The notes under the pieces are model-generated. The model saw only the letters and a list, made by a program, of their open reading frames with translations, was not told the DNA's origin and made no database searches. Shown here piece by piece: positions 1 to 5,456 of a DNA stretch of 6,089 nucleotides (position 1 is its first letter; each line of letters begins with the position of its first letter). The stretch lies in the NCBI GenBank assembly GCA_022710165.1, contig JAKLHL010000088.1, forward strand, positions 1-6,089, in the 5' to 3' direction. The position numbers and the translations under genes are program-made. The stretch comes from Bdellovibrionales bacterium. Lineage in GTDB: Bacteria; Bdellovibrionota; JAFGOL01.

Positions 1-93
1 GTCCTTAATGGACGGCCTTGTGGCGCATGCAAAGATACAACAGTTGACGTTAATATTATCAGGCGTTATTTGAATGATATTCTTGGTATATGA
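1..93 (+). CDS. C-terminal tail of an unidentified upstream protein (5' truncated by the window)
   Basis: Frame 1 is open from the first base and ends at a TGA at 91-93, giving 30 residues. The tail begins VLNGRPCGACKDTT and ends RRYLNDILGI. The visible part carries a CxxC pair (residues 7 and 10 of the fragment) preceded by Gly-Arg-Pro, which could bind a metal or be redox active, followed by a probable short amphipathic helix. It ends 22 nt before the ftcD start on the same strand, which fits a shared transcript, and its codons (AGG, ATA) resemble those of the genes downstream. I do not recognise the family from this fragment and assign no function. That it is a real coding tail rests on the open frame, the plausible residue composition and the close spacing to ftcD. 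Confidence 0.6.
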   Translation, partial: VLNGRPCGACKDTTVDVNIIRRYLNDILGI

Positions 94-101
94 GCAAACT
101 T

Positions 102-106
102 GGAGG
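102..106 (+). promoter_or_regulatory. Ribosome binding site for ftcD
   Basis: GGAGG lies 9 nt before the ATG at 116. It is in the short gap after the stop of the upstream gene and supports 116 as the ftcD start, which also matches the family's usual N-terminus. Confidence 0.8.
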
Positions 107-115
107 TCGTAATAA

Positions 116-1789
116 ATGAAGATCGTAGAATGTGTTCCTAACATATCTGAGGGTAGGGACAAGTCTGTTATAGATGCAGTTGTTAACGCTATAAAAACAG
201 TTCCAGGAGTTGATGTCCTAGACGTAGATCCTGGTTTTGATACCAACAGAACGGTGATAACTTTTGTAGGCACACCTTCAGTCGTTGCTGAAGCTGCTTT
301 TCAATGTGTAAAGAAGAGCCAAGAGTTAATAGATATGAGTAAACATAAAGGAGCTCACCCAAGACAAGGTTGTACAGATGTTTGTCCTTTTATCCCTGTG
401 TCTGGGGTTACGATGGACGAATGTGTTGGGCTAGCCAAAGACCTTGGCAACAGGATAGGTTCCGAGCTTGGCGTCCCTGTATATTTATATGGCTACGCGG
501 CATCAAGCGGCGAGAGGAAAGATCTTGCTTATGTTAGAAAGGGTGAATACGAGAGCCTCCCGGATAAACTTGGGAACCTTAAGCCGGATTTTGGTCCATC
601 TAAATATAATGAAACAGTTAAAAGATCAGGTGCTGTTCAGGTAAGTGCCAGGGATTTCCTTATAGCATATAACGTTAATCTTAATACTCGGGACAAGAGT
701 CTGGCCAACGAGGTCGCTCTAAGTATAAGAGAGGCTGGTCGTGCAAAGAGGGATGATAAAGGCGAGATAGTCAGGGATAAGGATGGAAAGGCCGTGAATA
801 TACCTGGTCTCCTGAAGGAAGTGAAAGCGATCGGTTGGTACATAGATCAATATGGTGTTGCACAGATATCCATTAATCTTACTAACTATCATGTAACACC
901 GCTGCATAAGCTCTTTGAGACCTGCTGTTCAGAGGCTGAAAAGGTTGGTGTAAGGGTCACTGGCAGCGAGCTTGTTGGGCTGATACCAAAGGAATCGATA
1001 CTTGACGCAGGAAGATATTTTTTGAATAAAGCAAAACGTTCGACTGGATTACCCGAGAAAGAGATAATCCATATAGCTGTTAAGTCCCTTGGCCTGGAAT
1101 CCATTTCTCCATTCGTGATAGAAGATAAAATAATAGAATATAAGATACAAAAGCCTGGCAAGCTTTGCAGCATGAGGCTGGATGATCTTATAGATGAGGT
1201 GGGTAAGGATTCTCCTGCACCAGGTGGAGGCAGTGTCTCTGCGTTGGCTGGAGCTTTGGGTGCCGGACTTGGAAGTATGGTCTGTGCTTTAACCCCATCC
1301 AAAAAAGGTTTTGAGAAGACTTTGGCGCCTTTATCTTCTGCCGGGAATGATCTGGTGTTAAACCTTGAAGGGCTTAAAAGGGCCGTTGACCTTGATACGG
1401 ATGCTTTTAACGACGTAATGACCGCAATGAGGATGCCAAAGAACACTGACAAGGAAAAACAAGAAAGGGATCTTGCGATCGAGGAGGGATACAAGAAGGC
1501 TACATTGGTACCTTTCGAGACAGCCAATAAATGTGTTGATGTTCTGCTTGGTCTCGTCAATGTTGTTGACCTTGGTAACCCCAACTCTGCCAGTGACGTT
1601 GGAGTAGGAGCCCTAATGGCCTATGCTGGTTTTGAGGGTGCTGTTCTTAACGTCATGATAAACATGCCGAATATAAAAGATGAAAATTTCAAGAAAGACA
1701 TAATGACTAAAATAAGTGGGCTTAGGTCAAAGGCCGTTAACAGCAGGGATAAAATATTAGGTGTGGTAAATGAAAAGATCACAAAATAA
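116..1789 (+). CDS. ftcD: Bifunctional glutamate formimidoyltransferase / formimidoyltetrahydrofolate cyclodeaminase
   Basis: This cytosolic one-carbon enzyme moves the formimino group from N-formimino-L-glutamate to tetrahydrofolate, then releases ammonia from 5-formimino-THF to give 5,10-methenyl-THF. The 557 residues match the two-enzyme fusion known from animals (about 540 aa) and some bacteria. The N-terminal transferase subdomain (about 1-180) opens with VECVPNISEG and carries HKGAHPRQG at 77-85, in which His81 aligns with the catalytic histidine of mammalian FTCD. The second transferase subdomain (about 181-330) has FLIAYNVN and the AIGWYIDQYGVAQIS strand. The cyclodeaminase domain (about 350-550) has PAPGGGS at 367-373, MRMPKNT at 439-444, and SASD ending at Asp494, the conserved acidic residue of this domain. 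Both domains look intact. The gene follows an unidentified CDS by 22 nt and overlaps ddl by 20 nt. No histidine-degradation (hut) gene is visible here, so the formiminoglutamate source is unknown. Confidence 0.96.
   Translation: MKIVECVPNISEGRDKSVIDAVVNAIKTVPGVDVLDVDPGFDTNRTVITFVGTPSVVAEAAFQCVKKSQELIDMSKHKGAHPRQGCTDVCPFIPVSGVTMDECVGLAKDLGNRIGSELGVPVYLYGYAASSGERKDLAYVRKGEYESLPDKLGNLKPDFGPSKYNETVKRSGAVQVSARDFLIAYNVNLNTRDKSLANEVALSIREAGRAKRDDKGEIVRDKDGKAVNIPGLLKEVKAIGWYIDQYGVAQISINLTNYHVTPLHKLFETCCSEAEKVGVRVTGSELVGLIPKESILDAGRYFLNKAKRSTGLPEKEIIHIAVKSLGLESISPFVIEDKIIEYKIQKPGKLCSMRLDDLIDEVGKDSPAPGGGSVSALAGALGAGLGSMVCALTPSKKGFEKTLAPLSSAGNDLVLNLEGLKRAVDLDTDAFNDVMTAMRMPKNTDKEKQERDLAIEEGYKKATLVPFETANKCVDVLLGLVNVVDLGNPNSASDVGVGALMAYAGFEGAVLNVMINMPNIKDENFKKDIMTKISGLRSKAVNSRDKILGVVNEKITK
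1759..1763 (+). promoter_or_regulatory. Probable ribosome binding site for ddl, inside ftcD
   Basis: AGGTG, a one-mismatch version of AGGAG, sits 6 nt before the ATG at 1770 and lies within the last codons of ftcD. It is weaker than the other sites in the window, so ddl translation may depend on ribosomes terminating at the ftcD stop (1787-1789). The next in-frame ATG at 1809 has no such site and would remove the first beta strand, so 1770 is preferred. Confidence 0.5.
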
Positions 1790-2870
1790 AAAGATCAAAG
1801 TTTGCATAATGTGCGGAGGTATATCTCCAGAGCACACCATATCAATAGCTTCAGCTGCTTCTGTTTTCTCTCACTTGGATAAAGAGAGATATGAGGTGAT
1901 GACAATTGGTATAGGCAGAGAAAAGGGAGAGTGGAGATACTACGGCCGTGATAAATTCTATAATGATGAAGGTGTCATAGATTCATACAGGCTGATGGAT
2001 GGTGGGTGGTTCCCCTGTTCAATAAAGCCAGGGTCCAAACCATGCGTCTATTACAATAATGAAGGAAAAGATGTTCCAGTAGATATAGACGTAGTCTTTC
2101 CAGTAATACATGGTGATAACGGCGAGGATGGAAGGCTTCAAGGCTTGATAGAGTCTTTGGCGTATCCTATAGCAGGATGTGGGACCCTTGCCTCTGCTGT
2201 AGGTATGGATAAGGACCTTACAAAGATGATCGCTGCTGGCGTCGGCGTAAAAGTGGTGCCATGGGTGCTTTACCACAATATCGAAAAATTTAACGTAGAT
2301 GACACAGTCTCTAAATTGGGGCTTCCGTTCTTTGTTAAACCAGTTGCCTCAGGTTCATCTTGCGGCATACACAAGGTAAAGAACAAAGAAGAAGCTAAAG
2401 AGGCTGTTGAGGACGCATTCAAGTATTCTGGCGCTGTAATGGCGGAAGAAAGCATAAACGCCAGAGAGATAGAGGTTTCTGTGCTTGGAAGATGGAGCGC
2501 TGATGTAATGGTAAGTGTTCCAGGAGAGATAAGGCCGAACAGGGAGTTCTATGATTACGAAGCAAAATACGTGGATAAACATGGGGCTGATCTAATAGTC
2601 CCTGCGGAACTTGGCAAACCAACGGTTGATAAAATAAGGTCTTTTGCGGAAAAGGTATTCAGGGCGATAAGATGCTCTGGTATGTCGAGGATAGACTTCT
2701 TTGTGGATAAGGTGAGCGGGGAAGTTTTCTTTAACGAGATAAACACCATACCAGGCTTTACCATAATAAGCATGTATCCAAAGCTTCTTGCTGCCAGCGG
2801 GATACCATATAGCGAACTTCTTGATAGGTTGATAATGATAGGCTTGGAGGAATTTGATGCAAGGAAATAG
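1770..2870 (+). CDS. ddl: D-alanine-D-alanine ligase
   Basis: An ATP-grasp enzyme of the cytoplasm that joins two D-alanines to make the dipeptide added to UDP-MurNAc-tripeptide by MurF, so it supplies peptidoglycan synthesis. The 366 residues are within the family range. In order: N-terminal CGGISPEHTIS (15-25), matching the Ddl start with the glutamate that contacts the first D-Ala; HGDNGEDGRLQG (114-125); MDKDLTK (146-152); the ATP-site FVKP (188-191) and GSSCG (195-199); FYDYEAKY (260-267) in the omega loop; RIDFF (307-311); and FNEINTIPGFT (321-331), in which Asp309, Glu323 and Asn325 are the expected Mg-binding residues. The tyrosine-containing FYDYEAKY loop points to D-Ala as acceptor rather than the D-lactate of VanA-type ligases, which lack this loop sequence. 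Most family members have Val where this one has Cys198. The gene overlaps ftcD by 20 nt and metG by 14 nt, and no other wall-synthesis gene is beside it. Confidence 0.96.
   Translation: MKRSQNKKIKVCIMCGGISPEHTISIASAASVFSHLDKERYEVMTIGIGREKGEWRYYGRDKFYNDEGVIDSYRLMDGGWFPCSIKPGSKPCVYYNNEGKDVPVDIDVVFPVIHGDNGEDGRLQGLIESLAYPIAGCGTLASAVGMDKDLTKMIAAGVGVKVVPWVLYHNIEKFNVDDTVSKLGLPFFVKPVASGSSCGIHKVKNKEEAKEAVEDAFKYSGAVMAEESINAREIEVSVLGRWSADVMVSVPGEIRPNREFYDYEAKYVDKHGADLIVPAELGKPTVDKIRSFAEKVFRAIRCSGMSRIDFFVDKVSGEVFFNEINTIPGFTIISMYPKLLAASGIPYSELLDRLIMIGLEEFDARK
2846..2850 (+). promoter_or_regulatory. Ribosome binding site deciding the metG start
   Basis: GGAGG lies inside the 3' end of ddl. It is 6 nt from the ATG at 2857 but only 3 nt from an in-frame TTG at 2854, so the ATG is the better start. 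Confidence 0.8.
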
Positions 2871-4410
2871 ACCAGATGTTTATATAACCACACCGTTGTA
2901 TTATGTTAACTCATATCCGCACATCGGGCATACTTTTACCACGGTAGTCGCAGATGTAGTAAAAAGGCACTATCAACAGCTTGGGAAAAAAGTTTATTTC
3001 CTTACCGGGACTGATGAACACGGCGAGAAGATAGCTATAGCTGCTAATAACGCCGGCAAAGACCCTAAAAGTTTTGTGGATGAGAACTCAAAGAGGTTCA
3101 AGTCTGTTTGGGATGACATGGGTATTTCTTACGATGATTTCATAAGGACGACAGAGGAAAGGCACAAAAAAGTGGTAAGGGGGCTTTTGCAGGAGCTTTA
3201 TGAAAAAGGCGATATATACTTTGCGTCTTACGAAGGTAATTATTGTCTTGGCTGTGAAAGGTTCATAACTGAATCAGAGCTGGTCGACGGCAAATGTCCT
3301 GACCATGGTACAGAGCCAAAAAAGGTGAAAGAAGAGAATTACTTCTTTAAGATGTCAAAATATGCTGACCAGTTAAAAAAAGAATTTGAGAGCAAAAAGG
3401 ACATAATAAGACCGGAGTGGTACAGGAAAGAGGTCTTGGGTTATTTGAACGAGAAGATCGACGATCTTTGCATAAGCAGACCCATGGATAGGGTGTCTTG
3501 GGGAATAGAACTTCCTTTCGACAACAGGTTCGTTACATACGTTTGGTTCGATGCTTTGCTTAATTATATAAGTGCGATCGGCTATCCAGATCCTTCATAT
3601 AGAGGATATTGGGACGTTTGCGAACACTTCATAGCAAAGGATATTTTAAGGACGCATACAGTATATTGGGGCACCATGCTCTTGGCGTCAGGCATACCAA
3701 TATATAAACATCTTAATGTGCACGGCTATTGGAACATGTCTGGCATAAAAATGTCTAAGTCCTTAGGGAACGTCGTTGAACCGTCGTCTTTCAAGGAAAA
3801 GTACGGGGACGAAGGTTTAAGGTTCTTTTTCTTGAGAGAAATGCGCTGGGGCGAAGATGCTGACTTTACCATAGAAAGATTTGTCCTTAGATATAACTCG
3901 GATCTGGCAAATAATTACGGGAACCTCATTTCAAGGACGATGGGGATGGTTGAAAAGTATTACTCTGACAAAGACTATCTTGATATAAAGAGCGAGCTTC
4001 CAAAAGAACATGTGCTTAAAGACCAGCTGGAGAAGCTGGTGAATTCTTATAAGGCGGACTTTAGTTCCTGTGAGTTCAATAAGGCCATGGAAAACATGTG
4101 GCGACTCTTTGATGATACTAACAAGTTCATCGCGGACAGCAAACCATGGGACCTTGCAAAAACAGGCAACAAGGGAGAACTTGATAAGGTAATAATGCCG
4201 GTCCTTGAGGTTATAAGGATCTGTACTTATATGCTTCTTCCTGTAATGCCAAAGGTGTCTTCTGCGATATTGTTAGAGCTGGGGTCTGATAATATAGAAA
4301 AGACGACGTTTGATGAATTCTGCAGATGGGGCTCTCAGGATAGGATAAAGGCCAAGTATGTTAATAAGAAGTTTTTTAACCGTATAGAAGAAAATACCGG
4401 AGGAGCTTGA
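2857..4410 (+). CDS. metG: Methionyl-tRNA synthetase (short form, single zinc knuckle)
   Basis: A class I aminoacyl-tRNA synthetase that charges tRNA-Met with methionine, using ATP, in the cytoplasm. Numbering from the ATG at 2857 gives 517 residues. The N-terminal Rossmann fold starts VYITTPLYYVNSYPHIGH, with the HIGH motif at 22-25 and GTDEHG at 51-56. The connective-peptide insert carries one zinc knuckle, CLGC (130-133) with CPDH (147-150), the pattern of Thermus-type enzymes rather than the two-knuckle E. coli type. VTYVWFDALLNYIS (226-239) and the KMSKS loop (298-302, KMSKSLGN) complete the catalytic core. A helical anticodon domain follows, including the NNYGNLISR and KPWDLAK motifs. 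The protein stops at about the end of that domain, so it lacks the C-terminal Trbp111/EMAP-like tRNA-binding domain found in longer forms. The gene overlaps ddl by 14 nt and ends 2 nt before the next start. Confidence 0.97.
   Translation: MQGNRPDVYITTPLYYVNSYPHIGHTFTTVVADVVKRHYQQLGKKVYFLTGTDEHGEKIAIAANNAGKDPKSFVDENSKRFKSVWDDMGISYDDFIRTTEERHKKVVRGLLQELYEKGDIYFASYEGNYCLGCERFITESELVDGKCPDHGTEPKKVKEENYFFKMSKYADQLKKEFESKKDIIRPEWYRKEVLGYLNEKIDDLCISRPMDRVSWGIELPFDNRFVTYVWFDALLNYISAIGYPDPSYRGYWDVCEHFIAKDILRTHTVYWGTMLLASGIPIYKHLNVHGYWNMSGIKMSKSLGNVVEPSSFKEKYGDEGLRFFFLREMRWGEDADFTIERFVLRYNSDLANNYGNLISRTMGMVEKYYSDKDYLDIKSELPKEHVLKDQLEKLVNSYKADFSSCEFNKAMENMWRLFDDTNKFIADSKPWDLAKTGNKGELDKVIMPVLEVIRICTYMLLPVMPKVSSAILLELGSDNIEKTTFDEFCRWGSQDRIKAKYVNKKFFNRIEENTGGA
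4399..4405 (+). promoter_or_regulatory. Ribosome binding site deciding the start of the FliO-like gene
   Basis: GGAGGAG sits in the last codons of metG, 7 nt before the ATG at 4413. A TTG at 4407 in the same frame is only 1 nt from this site and overlaps the metG stop, so it is unlikely to be used. The ATG also gives a typical MKK signal-peptide start. Confidence 0.8.
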
Positions 4411-4412
4411 TC

Positions 4413-5450
4413 ATGAAAAAGATATTGTTATTGATCGTGTTACAGCTGCTTTTTGTCGATCTAGCCTATGGTTTGGTCAAGTTAAAGGACGTTACACAAA
4501 AAGGAGCTGGTTCTACTGGGAGCATAAGGATAGAGTTCAATGGGACCTATAAAAGGTCTAAGGCCGATATTGAATATAAGAACGATCATGTAGAGATATT
4601 GATGAAAGATGCTTTTTCTTTGCCGCCGAACAGGGTCTTTAAAGTGTCGTCAGAAAAATCATCTGTTTCCAAGATCACATCAAAACTGGTCCCAGGCAAC
4701 TTGATAAGACTTAGTGTCTATTTCAAGATACCTTTGGACATAGTTCAGAGGACCGGTAAGCTGGAATTAGATAGGAATATATTAAAATTCACTTATAAGA
4801 CCACAATGGATGAGCCAGTGACTCCTGAAAAAGAGGCCTCAGCAGACGTAGTTCAACCAGTAGTGGATGATAAGCCTTCAGATACTAAAGATGAAAAGGC
4901 TTTAGATGCATATTATCAAGCGATCAATGACAATGGATCAAGTGATGAAGTTAAAATAGATGATAAAGCCATAGCTCCTGACGTTAAGATAGAGAAAAAA
5001 ACAGAAGCTGGAATAAAAAGGTTGTGGGGTGTCCTTAAGGGCGTTTCCGTTTTGATATTAGTCGTTTTGTTCTCGATAGGTGTCTTTTATCTATATAGGC
5101 GATATTCGTCTGGCATGACAGAGAGCCTTAATACTCCTTTTGGTAGATCAGAAGAACTGGGCAGAATGTCAATGCCTCAACAAAAGCCAGTTGTCAAAGC
5201 TCAGCCTGCAGTAAGCAAACCTGTTGGCGCTGTTAATATGCCGGCAGACATAAAGGTGCTCAGTAGTCTTAATCTGGACCATGGCAAAACAGTTCACGTC
5301 GTAGAATATATGGGTGAAAAGATGTTGATAGCTACCAGTAAAGATAGTGTTACTATGCTTTCAAGGCTGGATGCAAAAAACGCAACTAATGAAGAACCTG
5401 ATCTTTTCAAGAATACTAAATTTAAGGATAGGTTCGGCAGCGACTTTTAA
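4413..5450 (+). CDS. fliO: FliO-like bitopic membrane protein with signal peptide and large extracytoplasmic domain
   Basis: Numbering from the ATG at 4413 gives 345 residues. Residues 1-20 are a signal peptide (MKK, a leucine-rich core, then AYG). Residues about 21-130 are rich in alternating polar and hydrophobic residues (IRIEFNG, HVEILMKDA, LIRLSVYFKIP), as in a beta-sandwich; this recalls AMIN-type envelope domains, but that is a weak resemblance. Residues about 131-200 form an acidic, low-complexity linker. A single transmembrane helix lies at about 209-228 (VSVLILVVLFSIGVFYLY), followed by RRY as a positive-inside stop, and a Pro/Gln-rich spacer. The cytoplasmic domain at about 279-320 (SSLNLDHGKTVHVVEYMGEKMLIAT) fits the FliO core, in which FliO assists assembly of the FliP export pore. 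The protein is longer than typical FliO, and fliP does not follow. The topology is clear; the flagellar role is an inference, and the symbol should be treated as provisional. Confidence 0.62.
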   Translation: MKKILLLIVLQLLFVDLAYGLVKLKDVTQKGAGSTGSIRIEFNGTYKRSKADIEYKNDHVEILMKDAFSLPPNRVFKVSSEKSSVSKITSKLVPGNLIRLSVYFKIPLDIVQRTGKLELDRNILKFTYKTTMDEPVTPEKEASADVVQPVVDDKPSDTKDEKALDAYYQAINDNGSSDEVKIDDKAIAPDVKIEKKTEAGIKRLWGVLKGVSVLILVVLFSIGVFYLYRRYSSGMTESLNTPFGRSEELGRMSMPQQKPVVKAQPAVSKPVGAVNMPADIKVLSSLNLDHGKTVHVVEYMGEKMLIATSKDSVTMLSRLDAKNATNEEPDLFKNTKFKDRFGSDF

Positions 5451-5456
5451 TTGCAG

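Larger units (their letters stand above)
1..5450 (+). other. Probable single transcription unit: unidentified gene - ftcD - ddl - metG - fliO-like
   Basis: Five consecutive same-strand coding regions have junctions of +22, -20, -14 and +2 nt. The Shine-Dalgarno sites of ddl, metG and the FliO-like gene all lie inside the preceding gene. No space remains for internal terminators, and no convincing promoter was found. The unit starts upstream of the window. The end at 5450 is the last stop codon, not a mapped transcript end. Confidence 0.75.

Noticed and set aside
44..72. Possible sigma-70 promoter before ftcD: TTGACG at 44-49 with TATTTG at 67-72
   Set aside because: The -35-like box is good, but the -10 matches only three of six positions, and both lie inside the upstream coding tail. 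With a 22-nt gene gap, co-transcription is the simpler reading.
1..93. Upstream tail as a methylenetetrahydrofolate-reductase-associated cysteine motif (NGPCGG-like)
   Set aside because: The resemblance to NGRPCGAC is superficial, with an inserted Arg and no further matching residues, and 30 residues are not enough to support it.
889..1584. A 231-codon open frame on the minus strand opposite ftcD
   Set aside because: It lies wholly opposite the conserved second transferase and cyclodeaminase domains. It has Ser/Leu/Pro-rich composition typical of antisense frames, no recognisable motif and no ribosome binding context that I could see.
2854..2859. TTG at 2854 as the metG start
   Set aside because: It is only 3 nt from the GGAGG site, while the ATG directly after it has normal 6-nt spacing.
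4407..4415. TTG at 4407 as the start of the FliO-like gene
   Set aside because: It is 1 nt from the ribosome binding site, and the ATG at 4413 has proper spacing and gives a standard MKK signal peptide.
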